A stretch of 64,000 nucleotides of DNA. It comes from Massospora cicadina. Lineage: Eukaryota; Entomophthoromycota; Entomophthoromycetes; Entomophthorales; Entomophthoraceae. The stretch covers positions 62,001 through 126,000 of the forward strand of contig JAKSZP010009295.1 of the NCBI GenBank assembly GCA_022478985.1. Reading direction: 5' to 3'. Below, piece after piece: positions 1 to 10,379 of the stretch. Position 1 is the first letter of the stretch. The number at the start of each line of letters is the position of its first letter. Under the pieces are notes generated by a model. The model saw only the letters and a list, made by a program, of their open reading frames with translations. It searched no databases and was not told the DNA's origin. The translations under genes were made by a program, and so were the position numbers.

Positions 1-520
1 AAAAGTGTTGGCGTGGGCCATAAACCAGACGTTTGAAAGGAGCATAGAGTTAGCAAGCTTTACCCAGCCTGTGAAAGTAGGCTGGTGGGCTCTAAGAGAG
101 GCGATGCGCTTTTTGAAACTATCTAGGATGTGGTGCTCCATTACTGATGAGGCATACCCTTTCACCTCTAGCCATACTCCCAGATGATGCACTGGATCAT
201 CAGTAAGTCTTGATACAAAACGGAGAGCCAGAGGGGCGGAATGGGGTGGCTGGAGCAAGCAAACATGACCAAGCTGCAGGTTCAGTCTGATTAAGGGGCG
301 CCAGTGACCAGCGGGCTTGGTATCGGCTGAGGAGAGTAATTTTTGGTTTTTTAGGCGTTAAGGGAGACGTTATGACCCTGGAATATCCCCAGATAGTTGC
401 CCCTAACGCGCGTGAATCACAGTTATTAGACACCCCAACCACACAATCATCAGTGATTGCAAGTTTCCTAACAGGTGCTTGGCCTTGCACATGGATATCA
501 GTAAGGCGTGCATTCATACT
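1..520 (-). pseudogene. LINE-A ORF2, reverse transcriptase fragment (partial)
   Basis: The minus-strand translation contains the RT catalytic block as LAITDDCVVGV around 440-470, where the paired aspartates of motif C can be read. After a frameshift, another frame gives RT thumb-like sequence, including VSRLTDDPVHHLGVWLEVKG and, near the left edge, ANSMLLSNVWFMAHAN, which resembles the LWYxAH block of LINE-B. At least one frameshift separates these pieces. The protein would continue beyond position 1. Between 520 and 1780 the minus strand should hold the N-terminal half of the RT, but only short broken segments are visible there. Confidence 0.75.
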
Positions 521-1785
521 ATGTAGAAGTGGATTGAAGCTAGAGTTGTATAAAAGTGGACCTAAAGGGTCCCCTTATCGGAGAACCCTTTGAGGGCGAA
601 CCATATCAATGAGGAAACCAGGGACACGCACTGCCATTGTGACAGATTTCATGAGCAACATCACCCAATTTATGAGCGGAGGGAAGTGGAATTTTTTGAA
701 GGCAGGCTTTGAGGTAATCTCAGTTGGACCTATAATAAGTTTTTTGTTAGTTTAATAACACAAGCACCCCCAGTAGCCAAAGATTGGCAGACATTGGCCA
801 CAGTGTGTATGTTCCCCTATATTGACCGCTTGGGTTAAAACCAAACTGCTCAAAGGAAATTTATTTAAGAGGCGACTACCCCTAGTCGGGTGGCCATTAT
901 TTTAGTAAATAACTTAGTATCTGTATCAGTACCTGAGATGAGGCACCAGTTCGCTTGTAAAGCTTATCCTCCTTCTTACTTGACGTTATCATATAGGTCT
1001 TCTGGTCCCCAGGAAGGAGGCGTGTATCTAGAGACATTTGTTCAATAAGACAAGCATCATTGAGGAGAAATAAATAAATTTTTATAGAATACATAATTAA
1101 TCCCATATGGATCTGAGGACTTCCTGTGCGCTGCACCATGAATGGCTTACCAGAGTTTGTCACAAGTTATTAAGTTCATTAACTCTGGATAGCAGGAAAC
1201 GGTGTGGATATGTGCGCCTTTGAGAAACTCATCAATTGCGTCAGGTTTGACTGGTTCAAACTTATATAGCTTAGAGTAATAGTTCTAAACTTTGACTGTT
1301 ACTTTGGATGAAGTGTACATGACGGATTTGTTTGGCCGCCTCATCTGTGTGTAAGCCAAGCTTTGTCAGAGGGTGAAGAATTTGTGGAAAAAGTAGGCAG
1401 AGCATGTTTAGCCCACCATTATATTTTTTCCTTATACTGAACATAAATGCAATGTTTGTGTTGTCTTACTACACGTTGAGACGAGCAGACACTTCTGCCC
1501 ACTTACAACCCCATGATGGGCTGTACCCTGCAGCAAGGACAAAATCTCCAGGTGTTTCATTTCCACTAGAGTGCACTTAATGACTGCTGAGGTATCCCGA
1601 TAGTGTTGCAACTATATTTGGCGTGCCTTAAGGATAGTGTTTGCTTTGAAGGCTGAACAGGTTTAAATTGGATCAGCACAGAACGGATAAGCAAACTTTC
1701 AATGCCAAAGTTTTGGTTTCCACCCAGTCTGAAAACACAGGCAACGTTATTTTGGCTGGGAGAAGTTTAAATCTCATCGCCTGTG

Positions 1786-2501
1786 TCACCAGGCTTGACA
1801 TAGTAAGGATACCAACACCATCCTGTGGTCAGAGAGATCAATTTTTGTCATTGTGAAGTGCATGATCTTGGATTGAAAGTTAAATGGGGCACAAATTAAG
1901 TCAATGTGGGACATAGACCTCAGCTGACCCTTGTGCACATGGGGGAGGGACATGTTGGGTAGCAACGGCGCATGCTTGGGGAGGGCATTAAAAAGCCCCA
2001 AGGTGGCTTAGGATGTTGAGATTGATGTGCCCCTGCAGGGGGGTAGGCGCTGAAGGCCAGAGGTCAGTTGCTGGTTTGGGCCAGCAGTTCAGATCGCCCA
2101 CCACAAAGGGTCTCAGGTGGAAGGGAAATGGAAGCCACAGCCAAGAGAAAATCTTGGAAATCCCGCGCACATGTAGGGGTGTAAACACCAATTTTAGCGT
2201 GCACTTGATTGTCCCATTTTAAGGACACAACCAGTGCACAATCATTGGAATATGTGTGTTTGGATAATAATTTTAAACTACAGGTCACTTGTATAAGCAC
2301 CTCACAATGAGAAGATCAAAAATAAAGGGAGAGGAGGATCATGGTTGGCCATGTGTCCTTGGCACTGTTTGGACAGTGGGATTCCAGAATTGCCAGGATG
2401 TCCATAGGTAAATTGTTTTTAAAACTCAGTATTCTAGCCCAGGATGGTGAGGCCTTGAGTCCAGCAACGTTCAACGTCCCTATTGTGAAGAAGACCTCCA
2501 T
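1786..2501 (-). pseudogene. LINE-A ORF2, AP-like endonuclease domain
   Basis: Several hallmark blocks of the apurinic endonuclease family lie in the expected order on the minus strand: GTLNVAGLK at the N-terminus (about 2480), LESHCP (about 2390, catalytic Glu), VVGDLNCWP (about 2080-2105, the GDFN block), SHIDLI (about 1900) and SDHRMV (about 1820, the SDH block). In LINEs this domain nicks the target DNA to prime reverse transcription. Here it is spread over at least three frames, so it is not functional. The start at 2501 fits the start of ORF2, with the N-terminal Asn of GTLN only about 10 residues in. Confidence 0.85.
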
Positions 2502-2759
2502 TGCACCTTAGGTGAAATGGGAAGGGCCCCTTGCCCTTCCTGCGCCATTTTTTCAGCACGCTCTTTGGTGGCAGCACATGTGCTTTGTGCCAAGTAGGTG
2601 TTTTTAAGATCAGTCTCAGTTTTTTGTGGACGTTTATCAGATTTGGGTTTTGACTTCTGATGACTTTTTGCATTGAGGTGCTCTTGCAGTGCATGTCAGA
2701 GGTTGACAAAAGTTTGGGGGAGGTTGGGTTAAGAAAATAAATTTAAATCAGTGTGCAAT

Positions 2760-3538
2760 AAACTTGTGCGAGTAAACCTGACTCAAACAGCTGGTCCACA
2801 GGTTGGTGGGCCAATTCGATTGGTGAACAAAATTTCATGCTGTTTTGGCTGAGAATGACTCAATGTCAGCCTGGGTCCGGGAAGGTGGGATCATGAACGC
2901 TGCTGTAACCTCTGCCTTGGCCACTGCTTTATGCGCCTGTTTGGCATTCTTGCGCTCCTCTGGGGACACAGGTTTAACCTGAATATAATGCCCCTGCGCA
3001 CCCCATGGAAAAGCGGCATTGGTGTCAATGATGGGCTCATAATGGGTTTTGATGCTTCCTATTGCATCTGGGAAAATTTCGTGTTGAGCAGTGCCCTCTC
3101 TAGAAGGGCGGGTGTGTGCTTTATGGCAAAAAGCATGACAATAGGTGCAGATAGGAGGTGCGCTATCCACCATAATGCAGAACAGGCGGGATTCTTGCTC
3201 ATCAATATCAATGACAGTGGTGTGTGGAATCTGAGTTAAATCTTACACATTGATTGCATTTGGTGTTATCACTGAAATTGCTTTGCCTGTGCTAAGCTCT
3301 AGCATAAGCATAGAACGCATCATTACAAAAAATTGAATTTTTGCATAACATCTTGCCCCTCCAATAGATGGCGTTCTGGGACTTCACATTTCATTGTCAT
3401 AATGAGAAAGTTAAAATTGACAAACATTTGGTTAGATTTAGTCCAATGCGTGCGCTTCATTTTGACCACTTGTTGATCATCCAGGAGATCACCACCATGT
3501 GCACCTGCGCAGCGGTATCCGCTGCTTGCACAGTTTCA
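2760..3538 (-). pseudogene. LINE-A ORF1, C-terminal part with degraded CCHC knuckle
   Basis: The frame at 3173-2835 contains ICTYCHAFCHKAHTR. This matches a C-X2-C-X4-H-X4-C knuckle whose last cysteine has become arginine. Upstream on the same strand the coding-like text (TPNAINV, IPHTTVIDIDEQESRLFCIMVD) extends to about 3538 and includes VQAADTAAQVHMVVISWMIN directly beside the insertion junction. ORF1 proteins of this type bind the LINE RNA. Joining the two sides of the 3549-5517 insertion restores continuous coding-like sequence (HTAFNDLGFETVQAADTAAQ), which supports a single interrupted ORF1. Confidence 0.7.
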
Positions 3539-3548
3539 AACCCTAGGT
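3539..3548. repeat. Target site duplication AACCCTAGGT (left)
   Basis: AACCCTAGGT occurs here and again at 5518-5527, exactly flanking the plus-strand gag-only insertion. Removing the insertion and one copy rejoins LINE-A ORF1. Confidence 0.85.
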
Positions 3549-5517
3549 ATAATCAGAACAATATACAAAACTTGCTCTTGATTCACTCACTTTTAGTCAA
3601 ATTGTAGTTTGAAATTTAGTAAAAACAGCTCCACTTGTCATCGCCCTATTCAAGTTACCTATGTCAGTGCATTCAACGCCCGCTGCCCCCACATGGGGCA
3701 GTGGTGCGCCACATCCTAATGTTTTTCAGTAATTTCCAAAATGTTCTCAGGCTGGCTCAGCTAGCCCTCCAAATCCTTCAGGACGCTATGTCTTGCCTAA
3801 GGACTTAGCTTTACATCTCATCTAAACTCAGGGGGTGTCACGTTGCCCCCTTGTGCCCCCTTGTAGCAACATGCAATTTGGCCTTTGGGTTGAAGATGGA
3901 AACTTGTTCCCCTATTCAGATAAAGCTATTATTGAATTAGCCCAGGCTGTTATGCAGTCTGCAGGCTTCATCAACTTCCGCACCTTCAAGAGGTATTTTG
4001 ATTTTGGATTCTCAGGTGAAGCTGATGCTGCAGTAGCAGCTACCATCCCCCTGGTGTTCCAGGGCACCCCCACCCAACTATTCATCCCAGTTGCCATTGA
4101 TACCACTATTGTGGTTCAGTTTTCAGGCCTCCCTACCCACTTACCACCCAAAATTTTAATGAATGAAATTATTGCTGGATTATCAGAATATGGTTATAAT
4201 CCCATATAACAATTCATGGTTCCCAATGGAGCCACTCGCCTCGCAGGCTCCCATGCCTTTGATACTATTCATTTAGTATCAACAGAAATAGCCCTCTCAA
4301 TTCCCCCTTGCACTAATATCCCCTCTGCCCCAGACCATCTTTTTGGGCTCGAGTGGATGGAGGGCACACCATTTGTCCTACCTGTTTTAAACTGGACCAT
4401 TTGAAACGGCACTGCCTCTCTATCTCACAAGCCATGGCATCCACACCTGACTCTTTTCACAAGGATCCCATAGCTGATATAACAACAACACTTTTTGAAT
4501 GGGGCACTATCATTAACTCTTCCCCCAAAATGGTAGCCTCAGCAACCACTGAATCAACCAACCAAACGTTACCTCAATGAACCTCTTCTCATGAACCCAC
4601 CAATCATGAGCCAGAATGGACTACAGTAAATTCTAGACCATCCTCCCAGCCAAACTCAACAGATAACCAATATGCAATTAACCCAATCAAATTCAACAAA
4701 AATCCATGGGATTATTTGGTTGAGGTTGATGAATTGAAAGAGCTTATCCCTGAATCCAAATGGGCTGGGCCCCCTCCATTCAAAATGAACCTCAATACTG
4801 ATTATGCAGCTTAATTCCCAAAGCGCCATTATGTGACTCGCCCTAATACCACCCCATTCAAATGTAACCACCAACTAGCTAAAGATGCAGTTGCCATCCC
4901 CAAATGTCGCCCAATCCATAAAGCCGTTGCAAAATTAGTTGCAGTACTGGCTACGGGCCTGCCACCTCCTATCCTATCTAGTACCATGCTTCCAAAAAGA
5001 AAAAAGACCATCTTTGATACTATTAGACGGCAAATTCAGCAGTTCAAAAAGCTGCAGCGGTCACAAAGTTTGGCCCAAAGACCCGCATTACCCACAACAA
5101 CCTTGCAACCATCGCCACCCTATCTAAAGTACGCCTAGAGGCGGAAAAAGCACTTATAGACTATATTTTCACCCTCCTCATCGCACACATTGAGTTGCAA
5201 GTACCCATTTGTTATCTCAACTCTCATTTCCATGATGTTCCCACACCAATGCTATCAGCTTTGTGCTGCTACATGTCCACAACAATGAGGAAGAAGAGCC
5301 TCCCAATCCCCCTTCACCCACTGCCATGGAATTTATAACAGTTTCTGCTTCCAACCTGGTTGGTGTGTTTTGTTTGATATTACACATCAGTTTGAGTGGA
5401 TCCATATGTCTCATTTTCATTTTATTTTATTTACTATAAGTTTTATCTCATTTGAGCATCAGTAATGTCCATCCCCTGATTGGCTTGCCTCAGTTAAATA
5501 AAACCCCAGGTCTAATC
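3549..5517 (+). mobile_element. Gag-only (ORF1-only) retroposon inserted in LINE-A
   Basis: This 1969-bp plus-strand unit lies inside minus-strand LINE-A and is bounded by 10-bp AACCCTAGGT duplications. It has no LTRs. It holds one LINE-ORF1-like frame with a CCHC knuckle and a 3' end rich in AATAAAA, but no recognisable endonuclease or RT. The variable-length duplication and missing LTRs fit target-primed reverse transcription. It could be a non-autonomous ORF1 carrier or an internally deleted LINE copy. Confidence 0.75.
3661..5140 (+). pseudogene. ORF1/gag-like protein with CCHC zinc knuckle
   Basis: The frame opens at ATG 3661 (MSVHSTPAAPTWGSG) and runs to 4404 with in-frame TAA codons at about 3733, 3823 and 4207. 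A frameshift then leads to GHTICPTCFKLDHLKRHCL (about 4360-4416), a perfect C-X2-C-X4-H-X4-C knuckle. The region before it (YFDFGFSGEADAAVAATIPL, VVQFSGLPTHLPPKILMNEI) is well preserved and may be an RRM-like or nucleic-acid-binding core, but I cannot assign it. After the knuckle come a Ser/Thr/Pro-rich linker and a basic segment (LPKRKKTIFDTIRRQIQQFK, about 4990-5050). Its role by analogy is RNA packaging. Confidence 0.7.
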
Positions 5518-5527
5518 AACCCTAGGT
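5518..5527. repeat. Target site duplication AACCCTAGGT (right)
   Basis: This is the right-hand copy of the 10-bp duplication at 3539-3548, directly after the 3' end of the gag-only insertion. Confidence 0.85.
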
Positions 5528-5859
5528 CATTGAATGCGGTATGACATATATGTTGGCTGGGAAATGTTTGTGCACATCACCACAGAATTTCTCCCAAGAA
5601 GCCATTAAAATTATATCCAAATAAACTCGAATCCCATGCTCCACTGATGACAGGGTCTGAGAGTGCGGAGTTTTGATGTACTGGTTGCACTTTGCTTGCC
5701 ATGCTAAAATTTCTGGTGAGATACTCACCGCTGTTTTTTTATTTTTGTCTTGGCCACTGGTGTTGCTGGGGCGTTTTCTACTTTGGACGGTGTGAATTCC
5801 AACTCTGAGCCTCTCACCACACTTGCCCAACCCTTACCAGACATTGGGTGCACACTCAT
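5528..5859 (-). pseudogene. LINE-A ORF1, N-terminal part
   Basis: A minus-strand ATG at 5859 opens MSVHPMSGKGWASVVRG, followed by a lysine-rich stretch (KTKIKKQR) and, after a frameshift near 5745, a segment including SPEILAWQAKCNQYIKTPHS. I take 5859 as the start because the gag-only insertion at 3661 begins similarly (MSVHSTPAAPTWGSG). No conserved domain is recognisable. The ORF is cut at 5528 by the plus-strand insertion and resumes at 3538. Confidence 0.6.
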
Positions 5860-5900
5860 CTCCCCATATAATTATCAAACTTACCAGTCTTGAATAAAAT

Positions 5901-6903
5901 TTGCTGCAGTTATTGATTGCAAAAGGAAAGAAAAGTACGTCAAATTAATTTTAATGGTAATTGATTTTAATTGAACAAATTCTAATTATTGGTTTAAACA
6001 AATGGGCGCCATGCTTCTGTAGTTCAGATGGTTGGAGGCTTGAATTTTATTATATACATCAGAAGAGATGAGTCCTAGAGCGATTTTTTAAGCCAGCAGA
6101 AATTTACCCTCAGAGGTGGAGCTGGGTGTATAGAAGGAAGCCTCAAATGTGGGAAGAGCCTCAGAAACCTTGACTGAAGGCCACTTTATTAGATGGTGGT
6201 TCAAGGCTAGGAGCTAAATGTAAAGATGAAGCTTGAATCTGAATTAACCCTAAGTAACATATTGAATTTGACTGAAAAGAGAATTTTTAGTTTAACCAGA
6301 GTTAACTAATAAAATTAATTGTCCTATAATACTATTCACTGTTTAACATATTAGAACTTCACAATATTGATCAGGGAGATCATTTTCTGGTAGCCATAGT
6401 ATAAGTAGTGACATAAAAATGAATCCTCCATTATTTAAATTTCAGAATTTATATTATAGAGCACAATTGTTAGTTTATTGTCTCCATGAAATAGACAAAA
6501 GCAACTCCACCTCATGATTTGTATGACAAAAATTAGCCACAATAAAATAAAATCTTCAACAATGGCGCTCATGGATGGAAAGGCATATTGTAAAAACATT
6601 GAGAAGTGAAGCAACCCAATTCATATCAATTTTAAAATCATTGCAGAACCTGCTGGGAACACTGAGATGACTGTGTCCCTGAGTAATTGAAAAGAAGTTT
6701 ATTTACCTACCCGAATAAACCAATTTCTCACAAAAAAACTAGAGAGGGTAGATCAACAAATTTTATGGGCTTTCAAATGGATAAGGTTCAGTGAACATCA
6801 GTAGTGTCCCTATTTACTGTCATTGAAACTAAGAGTCTCTGTGGGCAAGATATCTGACTCACCATAATTTGAGTGTAGCTCAGATTAGGAGAACTTTATA
6901 TGG
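5901..6903. other. AT-rich interval without recognisable gene
   Basis: I see no open frame, LTR or RNA signature in this kilobase. It separates LINE-A from the SINE target site. Confidence 0.5.
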
Positions 6904-7231
6904 GATCATGAATATCTTTTTCTAATTTTTTTTAAACTTTATTAAAGTGGGCTGAACTGGGGACAATACTGCACCTCTTAAGGGATCAAATGAATAGGAA
7001 AGGAGGATTATAACCAAAAATCTCCACGCACAAATTATGATAGGCCAGGAACTCCATGGACCGCCTTTGCTATTTGGTATCTCAGTTTGGGGCATTGGTG
7101 CGCAACTCCAACACAATCAAAATCGTCCCCTACCCAAAGTTCATCTACCAGTATTATACTTGGGGAGGCAGTAGTAGAGGATCCATATTCTATCACTGGG
7201 GTATCCTTCCCTATGATCAAGAATATCTTTT
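6904..7231 (-). mobile_element. tRNA-derived SINE, copy 1 (body 6921-7214) with target duplications
   Basis: The minus-strand sequence from 7214 to 6921 matches the plus-strand sequence at 48885-49166 over its whole length. The 5' end carries a tRNA-like head (TACCCCAGTGATAGAATATGG; in copy 2 TACCCCAGTGG resembles a pol III A box). The middle contains a shared block beginning TTTGGGTAGGGGACGATTTT, and the 3' end is AT-rich (TTTAATAAAG). The flanks GATCATGAATATCTTTT (6904-6920) and GATCAAGAATATCTTTT (7215-7231) form a 17-bp target duplication with one mismatch. SINEs carry no protein and depend on a partner LINE. Confidence 0.85.
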
Positions 7232-8170
7232 ATTACTTAAACTAGTATGTAAATCCTATCACAGAAAATACAGATGTTTATTGAACATAATCTTGTAGTC
7301 ATTATTGAGACAGTCACTTCTATAAAAATCTCAAGCTAGAAGGCGCAGTAATTGAATGATCAGTTATAAGCTAATTTTAAAAAATCAAACTAGCTTGGAG
7401 GCCAACCATAACTTTGCAACAAGAGTCAATAATCATGTAACAGCATTGTGTAAAAACTGAGCAAAAATTGCACAATGAGTTTGTGTGTTCCTGGACAGAA
7501 GAGGAGTTACTGAAGAATGGGTCAAGAGTACATCAGATTTATACGTAGTCTCCAAAATTTATGATACTTAGACATAAAGGCCAAGAGGAACAGTCAGCTA
7601 AATAACAAAAAAAGTTTTAAATGATATTAACAACTGAATGCTTAAATTTGTGGGATGAAGGATGATTGTACATATAAACCAATCAATGGCGCGTAAAACT
7701 TGAGCTTCAATGAGATAAAATAAAGGCATTTTAAATACTCAATGGAAAGACTGTGTCTTCAGATTAATTAACTTAATGTAGATGTTAATTTCCTTAAAAA
7801 AAAGTTAAATGATAACCTACATGGAAAAGTAAACAGAATAATAATTTAATCAAAGAGAAAGATAAAATGATCTTCAATTTCCAGCATTAAATCCCAGTCA
7901 ATATGTATGATTTTGAAATATAGATTGAAAAGGTAACACAGACTAGGGAAAAACTAGTAATTAAAAATTAAAGTTTCTGGACGATGGTCAATGCTAATTT
8001 GACTAAAAAATTTATTAGTAGCAATGCCATTGAATAATATGAGGATGAAGATTCAGAGGTCAATACAGAAGTCAATCTAGGGACACGTTGGCAAATGCCA
8101 AGTAATATGGTTGAATTAACTAACCCAAGTACTTCTATCCAAAGCGCCACGCCTCCATGTTCCGAGACAC
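7232..8170. other. AT-rich interval without recognisable gene
   Basis: No coding-like frame, terminal repeat or structured RNA is evident. The base composition is like the flanks. Confidence 0.45.
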
Positions 8171-8219
8171 CTGGAATGATTTAACAGAGAAATTTTTGTA
8201 ACCAACCTGAAGAAGAAAA

Positions 8220-8960
8220 TGGCAACTATAAGCCTTCAAATTTACCTACATTTGAGAATAATAAAAGTGTGGTCACTTTTATCAAAATATTCTAGATGGC
8301 CATGTATGAGGCTAGTGACTGGAACAGGAAGATACTAATATCAGCTGTTTGGAAAAGTTGAGCTTTGAATTAATAATGTCATCTTTTGATGATACCCTTA
8401 CTTATACTAAGGCCAAAGATTCCATTCTTCATATGTTTAGAGTCCATGAATTTTTTCAACTTGGAAAGTTAATCTTTATGAGTATAAGCTTAAGAAACAT
8501 ACAATGATTGCTAAATTTGCTTATTGATTTTATTGGTGGGTCAGGTTGTCCTAGGCGCCAAGGTAATGATCAATCAGTGATGCTAAAATTGCGTTACAAG
8601 GTATATTGCAACCTTACTAAAACTTGATAAATACCTATTACCAGCATTTGTTAAGCGTATCACAAAGACCAAATTAGTGATTATTTATGCAATGCTCTTG
8701 AACTTTTGGACCTTCTAACACTAGTGCTAAACCTAGAACCATAGGCACTTTGAAAATTATTTGACAAAACAAATAGAGTTTCTGGAATATTCTAATGAAA
8801 AATGAACAATTAAAAAAACAAAGGTGATGCATCCAAATTATGAAACTATTTGCTGCAGTTGCAATCAAAAAGATACTTTGTTTTAAAATGCCATCAACGC
8901 AATGATAATGTAGTACCTCTTATCAATTCTCAGAAGAATATAAAGATGGTTGACAATTGA
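8220..8960 (+). pseudogene. Decayed LTR-retrotransposon gag
   Basis: Reading across several frames on the plus strand gives PTFENNKSVVTFIKIF followed by MAMYEASDWNRKIL (about 8238-8330), the pattern of a Retrotrans_gag capsid segment. Near 8835-8890 the frame reads NYETICCSCNQKD, a candidate start of a CCHC knuckle whose His and last Cys are lost. Many stops interrupt it. No LTR was found on either side, so the family is unknown. Confidence 0.4.
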
Positions 8961-8969
8961 TCAGGATTT

Positions 8970-10330
8970 TATATTGTTTGCATCTACCAATCCCACCTGA
9001 ATGAAATTAACACACCAAAACATCGCCTCATAACAAAGGAGGGTACTATTAAAACGATCCTAGATAAGTACATAATATAATCTCCAATGATGTGCATGCT
9101 TTGACTTGCTCCTAGAGAAAAGCAGATGAGCTTTGGTAACCAGATAGTTGCAAGTCCATATGTATAACAAAAATTTAATCAGAGTATATATATATCCAAA
9201 GGCTTAAAGAGTGCAAAAAAATTTAAAGTAAATTTTAACGTTTTCTAAATGGTAAAAGTATAAGAGCATAATATTTTACTCGCCATATATGCAACATTGA
9301 TATAGTTACTATCTGACTGTTTTTATAATAAACTAGCTAATTTGCTCATCATTACTCAATTATATAGGTTTATGGCTTATTATAATTGATTATTGTATCT
9401 TTTATAACGTATATAGCAAATGATAAGTTTAAGAAGTAATTGAACCTGTCAAAAAATCTGATATCACTATACCGCTTAGCTGTAACAAATTATCCTATCA
9501 ATTAAGACAAGATCAACAACGCTTAATAACATAAAACTTATCAAAGCAAACAGTCATGTTATTAACCTATTAGTCAAAAATAATTGACCTATTGTAGTTT
9601 CAAATCATCACTAATTTCATAGACAGACCTAATGAGCTATGAACAGCTAGATTACTAACCTTCAAAAAATTAATCTTAAGATCTAGCGATAGCAAAAATC
9701 ACCAAGCATGTTAAACATTGTCTTGTTTTTTAATAAACTCCAAATAAAAATAATTTTTAAAACAAAAAATGATTTAAATTGAGAATAGAAACGATGTTTT
9801 GTTTAACAGAATAGATATCAAACCTGTCATGGCATATAGTACCCCGCCTTAACTTATGGTAACAGGTGTGAGCAACTTTTTTATAAACTTCAAGCTTTTT
9901 TAAAAATTAAATTAAATGGAAAAATAAGAGGGGAGGGCGAATTACAGTCAATTTTTCCAAGGTTAAAGGACTGGGAAGTCGGGATGCTAGTTTCCTAGTA
10001 CCTCCAACCATTTCTGATCAGTGATCACAATTGCTAGCCATGGTTCTAGCATTGATGGGCTTACAGGTCATTTTGATCTTTAGTCAAATCGTTGCTTTGT
10101 CATGTACAATGAGTGATTTGGAAGGAAAAGCCAAGCACATGGCTTTATAGCACCTGGGGATTAAGCATTTAAATTTTAAGATCCAATGGAAATGATTGGA
10201 ATTAATCTTAATGGTCTTCAGTACCAAACTTTTGTGATGGGAATGCTCGTTGTCAAGACTCTTGATAATTATCATCTTAATGTATTACCCTTACACAATA
10301 GTGGTAGTTGAAGGCTTATAGTCAGACCAG
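8970..10330. other. Very AT-rich interval, no gene
   Basis: No coding-like frame was found. The stretch 9520-9690 (TTAACCTATTAGTCAAAAAT and similar) resembles the degenerate repeat of about 49 bp seen at 51-55 kb, suggesting the same family is dispersed here. Confidence 0.4.
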
Positions 10331-10379
10331 GGCTACTCTTAGAATGTTTGCAAAAAGGTCCTGTGATAATATACTCATC

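Larger units (their letters stand above)
1..5900 (-). mobile_element. LINE-A: decayed non-LTR retrotransposon (left end off window)
   Basis: On the minus strand, going from high to low coordinates, I see an ORF1 start (5859), an ORF1 C-terminus with a zinc-knuckle remnant (about 3170-2835), an AP-type endonuclease (2501-1786) and a reverse transcriptase (520-1). This is the usual ORF1 - EN - RT order of L1/Tad1-type LINEs. The element is interrupted by a plus-strand insertion at 3549-5517. All frames are broken. The 3' end lies outside the window. The 5' boundary near 5.9 kb is approximate. Confidence 0.85.

Noticed and set aside
3912..4106. 64-codon minus-strand open frame
   Set aside because: It is a shadow of the plus-strand gag-like ORF of the inserted retroposon.
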